A DNA stretch of 64,000 nucleotides. Origin: Petunia secreta. Its lineage: Eukaryota > Streptophyta > Magnoliopsida > Solanales > Solanaceae. The notes under the pieces are model-generated. The model did no database searches. It worked only from the letters and a program-made list of their open reading frames with translations, and was not told where the DNA came from. Made by a program: the position numbers and the translations under genes. Shown piece by piece: positions 34,220 to 46,504 of this stretch (positions are counted from its first letter, which is position 1; the number at the start of each line of letters is the position of its first letter). Where the stretch lies: assembly GCA_029990175.1 (NCBI GenBank), contig JARKIP010000211.1, forward strand, positions 124,001 to 188,000. The letters are read 5' to 3'.

Positions 34220-37200
34220 TGTTAACACCCAATTTTGTCCCTCCATTTTCTCGCGATAGCATGCATTTACGTGCGTAATACTATTATCAACCTTCTATTT
34301 ATATTATACTTACTTAATTATGACTATATTACATATTTACATTATTTAGGCTATTTTCTAAAATACGTATGCTATTTGTGCAATTTAATGCATTACGACA
34401 TCATGTAATGATTATCTGTAGCTATTAATATTCACTTAGTATTATATTTGAGTGCATCTATGTTTAATTGTAATTAAATACATTTATTTATAATTTTTCT
34501 ATTTTTATACTAATTGTTTATATTTATAAATATTTTAATTAAATACTAGCCAAATTATCAATTTACAACTCATTCCCAGTACATTTAGTCCACATCATCA
34601 TTCTTTGTCCACGTATACGCCACATAAGCTCCACCTAAGCCTACACCTCACCAAAATACACTTGTAGCAAGGGTACAACTCAGCCTACCATACAGTACCA
34701 CTCTCCAAAGCGCCTTGTCCCTACACCTCAGCAACACACACACATATACGTGTATATACCCGCACACATACTTGCCCATGTGGCATAATCTGAGCCATCC
34801 ATCCCATCTATCCAATGGTTGAGATTAAACCTTGACTTTTAATATCTATAGCTTTAACCCCAATTTGGAAAACCCTAACTCACTTACCCTTATTCCCTCC
34901 TGAGAACAGCAGGCCCCCCTACATCCTCTCACTCCCATTTACTCCTAAAACCCGTCCACATACACCCACCACAATCAAATCCCCACCGTAGCTCCTCTGC
35001 CATCTCCACCCAAATTCCGTCAGTCACGCCATTCCTCTCTCCCCGAATCTCTCTTTCTCTCTCTTGTAACTTGGAATCCGAAAAGGAAAGAAGAAGTGTG
35101 AACAACAATCATCCGAATGTCACAAAACCAATACAAAATCAGAGCATAACAAACGCAGTTTCAAGGAGTTATTTGTGTATCTCTCCTAATCGAAACCTGT
35201 CATGGCACAAATTGGGTGAGATATTTCCATGTATTTACATTATTTCGCCTGAATCAGACGTTATCTGATTATATCTCGTTTCCATTTTTTACTGGTAAAA
35301 TTTGGTAATGTGCTTGTTTAAGGCTAAGGTTTCAAGTTTCTGTGAATATGTAGACATGTCTCATCTAGGTTTAAAGCTAATTTTAATCCTTCACCTATTG
35401 GATTTACACGATTTTCAGCTCATATATGTGTCCTCTTTATTGTGAGGATCACCATATGCTTTCTTTCCTTTTCTGGATAATTGATTGATCTGGTTTGATT
35501 GATCTGTTTACTTAGTTTAGCTAGACTAAACACTATAAAAGGCACCAATCCTACACTTGAACAGACAACTCACACTTCTCTGAATATACCTACACACCTA
35601 TCACTTCTCTCTTCTCTTTTAGTGAGAATGCACTTTATACACCATCGCATATTTTTCTAAAACTGGTTTTTCCCTTATTCTTGGCATCGGTCTGTTCAGT
35701 AATTCAAAGCATAACTTCGACACCTTTCTCGATGTCCTTCACTATTGAAATTTGTTGTTTCCCCTTCTATCATCCTCACTGTTGTTTGCTGAAGTTAAGG
35801 TCACACATTTGAACTGCTGAGTTTACTGTACATGTGAGCATATGCTTCATGCCGAATCAGTGTGGTTTGCTCTCAATCTTGATAACTTCTATCTATGTGG
35901 GAAGGCTTGTTATGCTATTTTCTGGGCCTCGTTAGGCCATACACGCTGACCTTCTCTTGCAGGTTCATTAGAATCAAATCTGGCCAAAGTTTGGATAGTC
36001 CAAAAGACTATACCATATCTAGTTTTGTTTGCAGGTTAATAAGCAACAATATATGACATTGTTGGATATGAATATGGGAGTTAAACTTTCAAATCCATGG
36101 CTGGATGAATTCAATGATCATTCAAAGTGCACATATGGCACTAATCTCTTTCTCTATTCTTGTTAATCCCGTAAACCCCCGTATGTATGTATTCGTTAGG
36201 TTTCCTAGTTTGTATAAGCACCATAAAGTGTGGTTAGATCTAGGACAAGTATAGCAGGTTATACACTGTTAAAAGTTGTGAAGTACAGGCTAAACAGGGG
36301 CCAATTCTTACCCTTTCCGCTAGTCCTTGTGTTTTACATGTTAAAGTAGGCTAAAAATACAAGACTACTTTAAAACTGGACTGTTTCCTCAAACTATAAG
36401 TTCTGAAAACGTGGCAGTGCATCTGGTGTCTTGGAAATGGTTAAAACTGAAAGCTAGCCTATTTCTGCAAATTTGAATTGTGGAAATGTAACAGTGTTGA
36501 TGGAAGAGATATTGCTCTTATTAAAGTTTAACTTGGAGGCCCTAAGTTTAAAATATCGTCATTATTTGTATTAAAATTATTTTGTGTGTATAGCATGACC
36601 GTATTTTATGTGACACCTAGCTCAAGTCTAGTTTGGAGCATTAATAAACTTAGGGGTCTAGATATTTATTTTAGTAGTCTCAATGGACTTCGAGTCATTA
36701 AGTGGGACGTTAGCAAAGCTTTAGGCCGTAAAATATTAGCATTGCGTTTTAGATTAAATATTAAAGAAAGTATGGAGGTTAAGGGTAAATTAAGTCCTAC
36801 GGATATGATAGAAATTACCCAAGCTATATACGATAGTGGATTCTGAAACTATCTTCTCCGCTAAAAGCTGGGTTCTGATCCGAATATGACAACAAAACCT
36901 ACGGCTTTTCCTCAAATAGCTTAATTAGCTATCTTAGTCTAATTTTGCAATTCATTGTTATATTTACAATATTATATCTATATATGCTTATTCTTGCAAA
37001 ACTATTTAAATGCCTATTGCCTATTTTACCTCATATAACCTACCTTTGAATTTAATTTCAAAATTGTCCCGATTTTACTCAATTCTACTTATTAGTATAT
37101 TATAATCCTTTTTATGTTTTATTTAACTTTTTGTCCTCTTATGGTTAAAATTGCTTATTTAAACCAATTTAGAAATCGGCTGGGAACCACATTTACTGGA

Positions 37201-37450
37201 ACTTAGGAGGTGTCTAACCCCTTCCTTCTAGGTTATATCGAATACTTACTCGAATCTCTGACTAGTAGACTAACCCGGAGTCATTCTTTAAATTGAATTA
37301 GAAATGCTTTTAAGTGACCTAATACGCCTAGGAAATTTATTAGGTGGTGAATCCAAAATTCTAACTCAAACGAGTTACCCAAATCGGAAACCACTTACCT
37401 TTTTCTCTGGGTGCGCGGTCCGGAGGAGAATTAAAAAGTGGTGCGCGGTA
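34220..37450 (+). repeat. Long LTR of Tat-like element (end uncertain)
   Basis: Starts TGTTAACACCCAATTTTG, a typical Tat-type LTR start, after a purine-rich tract. It holds a pyrimidine-rich stretch (34890-35065) like a leader, and its distal part (about 37180-37450) has the features of Tat LTR ends (GGTGGTGAATCC, GGTGCGCGGTCCGG). The 3' boundary is not fixed by a CA and a matching target duplication, so 37450 is an estimate. The frame at 36586-36846 within it is not recognised. Confidence 0.5.
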
Positions 37451-38119
37451 AGTAACAATAAGGATAACCTTAGGATCAACACATCTGCATCAATTTGGAC
37501 ACAATTAGATATGAGTAATATTTTTATTCTAGAGGCAATTATCAAGCCCCTGTAGTGCTAACCACTGGCCATAATAACTCAAACAGATCAATCCTTATGA
37601 ACTTTATGTAATCAGTAAATACAATAGTAATATACTACATGTTTCCACTTAGAATGAGGAATATATCAAAAGTATCTTTATTATGTAGAAAACTCCAATA
37701 AAGTATTCTAGCTCACTCAGTTGGCGGATTTTGTATGATTTATTTTGTTGGTTATACTTTTATCATGCGGGAAGATGAAAAAAAAAAATTATACTAATGC
37801 TCACTGATCTCAGAATCAGTACCTTTAGTAAAACTACCAGATCTCTCAAGCCTAAAATAAGGTAAGCTATATAGTTTGCACTTAGAACTACTGTACTCAA
37901 CCATGTATCCTAAAATATTCTCCCCTTAATTCCTCCGACTAAATCAACTAATTATAGTAAACATAATAAGCCTTTCCAGGACAAACTTTTCGCCCCTCCC
38001 ACAAGTTCCAAATGTGAAGAAAGGTCATTTAACTTAGTTCGATAGTAATGTAATAACCTTCCAAATTATGGTTTGTAGCAGTGTGTTGGAAATCTTTTAG
38101 AATGATCAGATGCTGAGGG
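37451..38119. other. Unassigned AT-rich sequence
   Basis: No reading frame, tandem repeat or LTR end that I can support. It may include the end of the Tat-like LTR and 5' sequence of the LINE. Confidence 0.4.
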
Positions 38120-39865
38120 TGATGAACAATACAACAATCACAGTAGTCCTAAATAGACTCATGCAGAATCAGTATGGGACTACAGGCCTATAGCCTATTG
38201 CAATACGGTTTACAAGGTGATATCTAAAATGCTTTGTAGTAGGCTTAAAGAAGTACTCCCAAGTATCATTATGAGAACCAAAGTTATTTTCAAGAGGGTA
38301 AGGCAATCATGCAGAATATATTAGTGTTTCAAGATATTGATAGATTGTATAACTTGAAAAACACAAGAAAAAACCTATTTAATGGAGGAAGAGTCCAAAC
38401 TGTGAAATCTATATTGTTGCACCTGCAAACCTACTGGGCATCAATCTTCTTATTACCAAAGCAGATCATGACAAGTATAGTAATAGTATGTAGAAATTAC
38501 TTAAGGGATGGAAAATTACACACTAATAAGGTGCCATTGGTCGCATAGGACTTGGTGTGTATGCCAAAAAATAAAAGAGGACCAGGGGTGATTGATTAGG
38601 ACATGGCATGAAGTGGCAATAGCTAAGTATGTGTGGAATGTAGCAAGTAAGAGTGACAACCTTTTGGTAAAATAGATTGACCATGTATATTTGAAAGGGG
38701 AGGACTCATGGCAGTATATACCACATTAGATTAAAGCTGGTACTAGAAGAAAATAAGCAAAATGAGGGATAAGTTTGCAGGAGGATATGTACTAAATAGG
38801 TGGCGTACTCCTAATGGCAAGTATACAGTATCCAGCAGCTACAAATAGAGGTGAGGGACAAATGATGTGTGGCCTTGGAGAATATGGGTGGTAAAAAATG
38901 AACACCCCAAAGCTTTGCTTCATTACATAGCTGTCAATGCATAGGGAGATTGCAAACATTAGAAAGAGTTCAGAGGCTTGGGATTTGTCAAGACACATAG
39001 TGTCTGCTGTTTATGTCTAAAATTGTCATGTAGGTTTAATAATTAAATTTATGGATGGGTCACAAGCAATACGGTAAATACGCATGAAATTAAGTTAAAA
39101 ATGAAAGAAAAGAAATAAACAAGAAAGTAAATAATTGTATTCCTTGAGAATATCCGGATTCGATGTGCATTGCTTGGTTCCAAATACAAAAGGAGAGGAT
39201 TTCCGTATATTCCGTGAATATTGAAGAGAAAAGATGAATTCTTGTAATCTTATTTTTATATTGAAGAGAGAAAAGTAGGATTCTTGTAGAATTCCAAGAT
39301 GCGAATTACAATAGGAAGACTGGAGTATTTATAGGCTAAACTTTACCCAAATCCTAAGCTTAATAGAATTCTTTTTTTTGTGAGGCCTTTGGCCCATTAC
39401 AAAGTAAGTTAGGATTCCTACCCTACATAGGAGAAGGATTAGAGCCTGGGAATTTCGCCGGCATATCTGCTGTATAGAGAAAGCTGTGAAACTGTAGAAC
39501 ATCTATATTATGAATGTGAGTTTTCTGAGAGGTACCTCAAATAACTGCTTGAATGGATGGGGTTGAGGATAAGAAGGTATAATCTACAAGGTATATGGTG
39601 ACGAATAGAGAGAATGATAAAGAAGAAGGTCGGAAAAGCTTTGTCATAGTAGTCTTCGAAGCACTGGTGATAAGTTGGTATTTTACCAGCTTAAAGTCCT
39701 CTTTTATAGGAACTTTTTATGGCTTCAAGCTAATTTCATGGCCAAATCTTATGTAATGTTGTATGATTCCAGGTTCTAATAGAATAAGTTGCTCGAGACT
39801 AGCAAAAGATCAATAAAAGCGTAGAAGAAAGCCGGACTGAAGGTTGGCATCTTTGCAAAAAGAGC
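38120..39865 (+). mobile_element. L1-type LINE ORF2 remnant
   Basis: Plus-strand readings in several frames match the non-LTR reverse transcriptase and its C-terminal region. Around 38190-38270 it reads YRPIACCNTVYKVISKML, an L1-type RT motif. From 38380, GRVQTVKSILLHLQTYWAS matches the region after the RT fingers/palm. Around 38640-38700 it reads VWNVASKSDNLLVK and DHVYLKGEDS. Around 39470-39560 it reads SCETVEHLYYECEFS, the zinc-finger-like tail. Many stops and frameshifts; 5' part, endonuclease and poly(A) tail are not seen. A 0.4-kb insert splits it. Confidence 0.75.
39029..39427 (-). repeat. Possible solo LTR inside the LINE
   Basis: Interrupts the LINE reading between about 39000 and 39440. 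On the minus strand it would run TGTAGGGTAGG to CCTACA, 399 bp, with CCTATAAATAC about 95 bp in, like a TATA box. The flanks TGTCA and TAGGA do not match, so the boundaries are tentative and no known family is recognised. Confidence 0.35.
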
Positions 39866-39869
39866 CAAG

Positions 39870-41206
39870 TGTTAGGTGAAAGTTCCGGGACGCAAAATTT
39901 TGAGCGAAACGCACATAAACGCACATTTAATAAATGAAGACCTCAACATAATTGAAAATGGAAGAAAAAGTGCCCAACAAAAAGAAGGCATTGTGCAGGA
40001 GCAAAAATTTGTGCGCCTTCGCACAATTGCCTGGCACAAATTATAAGAAGGAAGAAAAAAGTCTGTGGCACACAAATTTGTGCACCCAAGCACACCCTAG
40101 CAGTAGCCAAATTTCAAAGATTTGTACGGGTCATCACAATTTTGTGCGCCCGCACAATTTTCCAAAAGCATGAAGTTCTGAGGGTTGCACAGTGCACAAG
40201 GTAATTTAGCAATGTGTGCCCAGCATAATTTTATGCGGGCCTGCACAATCATGACGGAACTAATTTTGTGTAATTTGACCTAGCACTATAAATAGAACAA
40301 TATTAGGGTTTTGATGGATATCTTACAGTTCCTTGAGCAAAACACAATTTCAAGTAATTGGTGGGTAATTCCATCATTTTGTAAGATCAACAATAACATT
40401 TGGGTAATCATTTCTCTCTTAGGTCTATAAAATTATGGTGAATACTTCATGTCTATGTGTTGTGTTCTTGCATAATATGAGTAGCTAAGCTTATTTATTA
40501 CGGTTGTAGACCTACCCTAAGTGTGTGTTTGATGGGTTGTTAACAACAACATTGTCTAAGTTTAGGTTGTGATTTTCTAACTAATTTCATGCTAAAATTC
40601 TAGGGTTATGGTTGCAAACACTAACCCCATTCCCATTTCCTTTTTACTCACTTAAGAAGGTAGTAATAAGGTTGGGTAACAATTAGTTAGCAAGAATTTT
40701 CGGTCTTAAAGAGATTTACAAACCCGATAAAAAAGAAGTGAACTAGAGATAGGAATCTTCTTACTTGGGTCTTTACACTTGTTTGTCATGCAATCCAAGA
40801 AAACTCGAGAGATTCTTTAGGATTAGGCTTGCTAGTAATCGAGAGATATTAGTAAGTAATCCAAAGTGTGATAAAAAAAACAACGTATACAACAAGGCGC
40901 ATTCTTGTTGACAATCTCATTGAGTACATGCTTAGATGAGGGATACAACTCCAGTTCTCTTTACCCATTGATAACAATCTTTAATTATTTGCAATAGTTT
41001 ACATTGTTTACATTCTTAGTTATAACTTTCAGTATTATTTCAAAACAAACTTGATTCAAGGAAGTGCTAAACTAAGTAAACCAAATTAGCAAAATCATAT
41101 CTCAATTAATCTAGCGAGCACTCTGTGGATTCAACTCGGACTTGTTATCCGGTGTATTTGCATCGACCATGTTACTCTCATTTGAGGGTAGACTTTGGAT
41201 GTGTCA
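39870..41206 (+). repeat. Athila-like 5' LTR (start uncertain)
   Basis: The end is firm: ...GATGTGTCA at 41206 followed by an Asp-tRNA-type primer site. The start TGTTAGGTG at 39870 is inferred from where LINE similarity ends. The LTR has many GCACAA/TTGTGC inverted motifs (39990-40250) and ACTATAAATAGAAC at about 40284, a good TATA box. About 1.34 kb, a usual size for this group. Confidence 0.6.
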
Positions 41207-41211
41207 AATTT

Positions 41212-41228
41212 TGGCGCCGATTCTGGGG
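41212..41228 (+). other. Primer-binding site, Asp-tRNA type, degenerate
   Basis: TGGCGCCGATTCTGGGG; the plant Asp-tRNA complement is TGGCGCCGTTGCCGGGG, so three changes are visible. It sets the plus orientation and the 5' LTR end. Confidence 0.75.
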
Positions 41229-41362
41229 AGCTACGGTATTAATTGAGAAGTTGAATTTGTAAATTTGATAAGCCTAGTTTACATTCCTTTGCTACTTTCA
41301 TTTGTTCGTTTCCAAACATTTTGTAGTGATCGGTGGTGAACAACTTGTAGGGAGGAACAATC

Positions 41363-42510
41363 ATGGAAGTAATATTTGCTAGAGCTACCATTAACTCTAT
41401 GAATCTCAATCAAGTTGGAATCCAAAAGGCACTTGAAGCTCAAGAAAAAACGATGTAAAATCTTCTTGCACAAATGGAGAATATGACAAAGATAAAAAAT
41501 CAAAGAGTGAATTCTATTGATGCTAACCGAGGAGGTTTTCAAGATCATACATATGCTTACCAATACGCGCCCTTGAGATATGTTCTTATGAGGTATACTC
41601 TTATGGATTTTCCTAACCAAAGGCAACAAAGATTTTTTCAAGAGCAATGCTACAATGTGCAAGAGGACGAAGCAAGCTATGTGAGGAATTTCCTTATTAA
41701 AGGGAGTATCAAGGCAATGTGCCAATACAAAATCAATGGAAGCTAAGGGAACAAAGAAATGCATATTGGTACAACCAAGGAGAGGGAAGTTTGGTACCAG
41801 TGTCAAGACCACAAACTTACCAGCAACTTCAAAATCATCCACCATATGCACCACAAAACCAACATGCTACTACTTCTCAAAGTAGTGAGATGGGTAGAAT
41901 CGAAAAGATGTTTGAACAAATGATGGAAATAAATATAAACACCATTGCTACCATTGCTTCAAATTCATCGGCTATCAAAGCATTGGAGACTCAAATGTCT
42001 CAACTTTCTCAATCAATGAGTTCTTGTCTCCAAGGTGCCTTACTAAGTGATATGGTGAGTAATCCAATGGGAGATAATGGACAAGCTCAATGTATTGATG
42101 TTGCTACAAGAAGTGGTATATTGAGGAAGAGACAAATGCAAGATAGTGATGGTGAAGGTATATTGAGGAAGAGACAAATGCAAGATAGTGATGGTGAAGA
42201 AGAAAGAACTAATGGTGTTGCAAATGAAGAAGTTGAACAAGAAAATGAAGCACACGAAGAAACTAAAGATGAGGTGAATCCATCAACAGAACATATGGAG
42301 GAAAGTCCAATCAAAGGAGATGTTCCAAAGGAACCAATTACAAAGGACATTCCAAAGGCCAAGGAATCACTTCATAGGCCTCCTCCACCATTCCCTCAAA
42401 GGCTAATGAAAAAACAACAAAATAATCATGCAAGGGAAATATGGGGTAAGATTGCAAATACTTCAATCAATTTACCTTTGAAAGATGCAATTGAACATCA
42501 AGCAATGGTG
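41363..42510 (+). pseudogene. Athila-like Gag, decayed
   Basis: Read through frames 41474-41746 and 41719-42792. Recognisable parts are the helical IEKMFEQMMEININTIATIA... segment, LETQMSQLSQSMSS, the CIDVATRSG motif and the RPPPPFPQRLMKKQQNN proline-rich end, an arrangement typical of Athila Gag. A 42-bp direct repeat (42115-42198) duplicates GILRKRQMQDSDGE. The N-terminal capsid part is eroded. At about 42510 the frame runs straight into integrase sequence. Confidence 0.78.
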
Positions 42511-43055
42511 ATTGGATTTCTAGCTCTTTGGACATATAGAATGACTCTCAAAACACCCACCAGTATGTCGTCACACCATTTAGTGTTTAGGAATGCGTGC
42601 TATTTTCCTTTGGAGTTAGATTTAAAAGCTATGTGGGCCTTAAAGAAGCTCAATCTTGATTGGGATATTGCCTCTAACTTGAGGGTGTCACATTTGAATG
42701 CCATGGATGAATTTTGGTTCCATGCTTATGAGATTTCTTGCTTATACAAAGAGAGAATGAAGCATGTGCACGACAAGAAAATTTGGAACTGAGAGTTCAA
42801 AAAGGGGGATATGGTGTTGCTTTTCAATTCAAGACTCAACTCTTTCTGGGAAAATTGACATCTAAATGGAGTTGTCCATTTAAAGTAATTGAAGTATCTC
42901 CTTATAGTGCGGTTTATTTGGAAGACTCAGAGGGTAAAACTTTTCGGGTTAATGGACATCGCTTAAAGCACTATTTGGGATACTTTGATTTGCATGAAGA
43001 GAATGAAGGACAAAAAAGTTGCCTATTTCAATCTTGCCGACCCATGATTGGTTAG
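42511..43055 (+). pseudogene. Athila-like integrase C-terminal end
   Basis: Reading LALWTYRMTLKTPTSMSSHH, then MWALKKLNLDWDIAS and MDEFWFHAYEISCLYKERM, is the distal part of Ty3/Athila integrase. After a stop at 42790 and a frame change it continues as FLGKLTSKWSCPFKV...VNGHRLKHYLG, the integrase C-terminal domain (42850-42995). Protease, RT, RNase H and most of integrase are absent between gag and this segment. Confidence 0.82.
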
Positions 43056-44172
43056 CCACGTTGTACCACGACGTTAACTTATGCGCTTCTTGGGGGCAAC
43101 CCATGTTATGTTTATATGTTAGGTTAATTTTATATTTACTGTGATGTCTCTTACTTGAACTTGTAGTGAATGGATGATTTTTAAGTGTCGAAGTTGAGTT
43201 TGAAGAGTGAAAAAATGGCCAAGAGGAAAAAAGTGCAAAAATCAAATTGTGCCTAAGGCATAATATTGTGTGGGAGTACTTTCTGAAGTGCGGATCAAAA
43301 AGGCTAAATGTGCGGGGAGCACAAAATCGTGCACCCCCACATAGTGTTACAGTGAGTTACTCAATTTGCATTTATATTATGTGGCCAAGCACAAAATTGT
43401 GCATCTCGCACAATACCTAAGCAAGCCATCGCACAAGCCAAGGCATAAAGTTAAAAATATTGTGCGGTCTAGCACAAAATTGTGTAGGAACACTTGTTCT
43501 ACACCAAGGGCAATTCTGGTAAAAGAACAAGTATGTATAACTTGTCTCCTAAAACACACACTCACCCTCACTTCTCCACTTCTTCATCACACAAACACCC
43601 GCACAAACACAGAAAAAGAAAACAATATATAAAACAGAAAACGAGAATAATCTCAGTCACGCCAGCGGCCAATTCCGACCACCACCGGAGAATATCATCA
43701 ATCCTGAACAAATCAGGTATCATCTTGTTTCTATTCTCTATGTTTTGTTAAGCTTTAAAACCAAGCGGGTCGGGTCAGATCCAAAGAAACCTAACGGGTT
43801 CCACAATGAAATCGTGTATTTTGCGTGGTGAAGTTTGAGTAACCACCCGTTTTGGAGGAACCCAAACCCAAAATCTCCAATATCATGTTTAAATTTGTGC
43901 TTAATTCTTAGTGAAAGAAATTTAAAAAAAGGGATTAGGGTTACTTTTTTAAGCATAGAATTTGGTTTGAAAATTGAAAGATCCATGCTTGAATTGTTCA
44001 AAGATCCATGCTTGCAAGATGAAATTGATTCCAAAAGAAGGAAGGTTTGGGTTCGGACCCCAAATTGTGCTATGGAGATATACAATCAGTTTTTAGTAAG
44101 TGGATTCTTGTTTGTGCTAAAACTTAGAGAACAAAATAAAGAATTTTTCCGTGGGAAAGGAATTGTTAGGGT
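43056..44172 (+). mobile_element. Athila-like 3' region after pol
   Basis: Contains the Athila-type motif GACGTTAACTTATGCGCTTC followed by TTGGGGGCAACCCA (43072-43110), several GCACAAAATTGTGC palindromes (43260-43480) and a stretch like the start of the Athila region 3' of pol (43550-43760). A frame at 43835-44206 is of unknown nature. The non-autonomous element inserts at 44172/44173. Confidence 0.6.
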
Positions 44173-45399
44173 TGATGTTTGGCAATATTTTCCTATTTTA
44201 CCTTAATATCTTCTCACATTATGGTACTTTATGCGCTCGTTATATGTTTAATTGTGTTTCTTTTGTTCACTTAGTGTATTTGTGATTTTAGGAATGGTGC
44301 GGATGAATTCGAGACAAGAACAATCAACTTAAAGTTAATGGACAAATTGGAAGCTATGGTGGAAGCAAGGCTTCCAAGAAAGCCTTGATGAGTTGGAAGC
44401 TATACTGGGAGCAAGGCTTTAGCGAAAGCCCTGAAGAGTTGGAAGCCATAGTGGAAGTGTGGCTTCCACGAAAGCTCTGAGGCTGACGAACCATAAGTTT
44501 TCCCAACTAGATTAGGCTTTGGTTTAAATTATCCTAGTACTTTATAAATATTATAAAACCTCATAATTTCATTTTGTAAAGGAAGAGGTCGAGATTTTGG
44601 GGCAAGTTTGGGAGGAGCCCTAGATGTCTTCTAAACAAGTTCTTTCTCTCTTTCTCTTATTCTTCTTCTGAATTCTATAGTTTGTTTGTTCTAGGGTTAG
44701 AGCAAATATATGAAGGGTGATGTTTGAAAGTTGATTTCTCCCTATTGATTTACCACTACAGATTGTTTATTCTTTCTTGAGCCTAATTGTTTGGTTATTG
44801 AGGCCTGATAATCGAACACTATCTATGGTTTACAAGTTGAACTCGAAAGAGGGAACTTGTGAATGAAAATAAGAAAGAATAGGGCTTGATTGTGAACCTG
44901 GGCATTTGAGAATCGATTTGCTGGTAGGATAGACATATACCTATTTGCCTTGCTTAGCTAAATACAGAGTTCTTTAATGCATGCATGTTATTTAATTCCA
45001 TAGACATACAGCGTTAAAGTAGCTTGCATAGAGTCGTGAAGAATCGACGGGTTTTCACGAATATAATTAATCTGTTAGTTAGAAATCTAGGAAATCAAGA
45101 AGTAGAATCAGCTGGAAAACTCAGTTGGATTGTTTGTAGCTCTGACCCTGGACCGTTTCTCCGTTATTGATAACAACCCATAATTTTCTCTCTATTACTT
45201 GACTTTCAATTACTTGTTTTTAATTATTTCCTTTAGTTAGTAACTTTCACAACCATCATTGAAAAAGATCCCTGAATAGGTTTTAAGAAATTATTTGCTA
45301 GGATTCAGTCTGAACAATAATCCTCGTGGGAACGATACTGAATTTATCACTTTATTACTTGTCGACCACGTATACTTGCGTGTGCGTTTGGGAGCAACA
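44173..45399 (+). repeat. 5' LTR, copy 1
   Basis: TG...CA. Near its start lie three tandem units of about 50 bp with inverted repeats: TGGAAGC/GCTTCCA (44360-44376), GGCTTT/AAAGCC (44415-44430) and GTGGAAG/CTTCCAC (44451-44469). Confidence 0.92.
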
Positions 45400-45405
45400 A
45401 GTTTT

Positions 45406-45423
45406 TGGCGCCGTTGCCAGGGA
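45406..45423 (+). other. Primer-binding site, Asp-tRNA
   Basis: TGGCGCCGTTGCCAGGGA six bases after the LTR, one mismatch from the Asp-tRNA complement. Confidence 0.9.
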
Positions 45424-45516
45424 CTAAATAATTGACCTTTTCCTGTTTTAACGATTTATTATTTTCTATTCAGGTTATAATTTTTTGTCTAGTTTATTTT
45501 TGTGTTACTTGTTAAC

Positions 45517-46504
45517 ATGGCATCTTTTAATAAAAACTGGTCGAATGATAGTTGCTCAATGTTTGATGATCTTTGTTTACTGTGTGGAGGAACTCACTTG
45601 TGGGAAAATGTCCAAGTCTTTTAACCCTACAGGACTGGTTATGTGAATTTTCTACCACCTTTAATGGAAACTTTTGCAAATTCTGTGGTGGTCTGTGGAA
45701 TTCTTGTCCTAAGTGCCATACTCCTTCCCCAATCAATAGGTGTGATGATTCTACTAGTGTTTATGAGTTTGACAGGAGCGATAAAGTGCAGGTTGTTAGC
45801 GAAACTTGGATAATGGAGCACATCAAACTATTTGAAGCATATAGAGATTTCAGAAGTGAACTTACAAATATGATGAGACAGTTTATGGAAGAAAGAGTGG
45901 AGCGTAGACAAGAGGTAGATCAACTTGGCTTAGCTATTCACGATCTAGAGGCAAATTTGAGTGATATGGTTGAGGTGACTAATGCCCAATTATCAATTGT
46001 CATGGATAGTAGATTTGAGATAAAAGCGCTTAGGAGCCAATTTGAGGAGCAAAAAGTTGAATTTCTACCATTCGAACCAATATTAGTTGATGATGCCGAA
46101 GTTGAAAAATTACATTAGAGTCAAGTGAGGAAAAAGAAAATATCATATTTGAGGACTCTAGTATTTGTGCAAGTGAGGGCGTCAAAAGTAATGCAATTTT
46201 AGAATTAATGCGCATTGGACCTCATTCCAATCATTTTTCAACATTGTGTTTGGATGGTGACATGAAAATTGAGCCACCCGAGCCTCTGAAGAAGCCAAAG
46301 GAGGAGGAACAAGGTGCCTATATTTTAAAGTTTGTGATGCCGAGGAGACAAAAAGACATCCCTCATTTAAAAGCCAAAAAGTGTAAAATGCGATATTGTT
46401 TACTTGGTCCTTTTGTATTTTTCCCACCACCCCAATACCATAGTCATAAGCTTGAGGCAAAGTTGGGGATTCAATTCATAAGTTCAAGGTGGAGGAAAAA
46501 GTGA
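45517..46504 (+). pseudogene. Gag-like cysteine-rich ORF, copy 1
   Basis: Starts MASFNKNWSNDSC. Near the N-terminus are a CCHC-like knuckle (CLLCGGTHLWEN..) and a second cysteine group CKFCGGLWNSCPKC, followed by a helical, probably coiled-coil region (MEERVERRQEVDQ...) and a lysine-rich end that stops at 46504. Against copy 2, one base is missing at about 45608 and one near 46107, both causing frameshifts. The order and zinc knuckle suggest a Gag-derived RNA-binding protein; no protease follows. Confidence 0.7.

Noticed and set aside
36586..36846. 86-codon plus-strand frame inside the Tat-like LTR
   Set aside because: No recognisable domain, and short frames are expected in a 3-kb AT-rich LTR.
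43835..44206. 123-codon frame, duplicated at 51654-51965, considered as a conserved host gene
   Set aside because: It crosses the LTR start at 44173 and its last codons lie in the LTR. Duplication of the whole segment explains its conservation.
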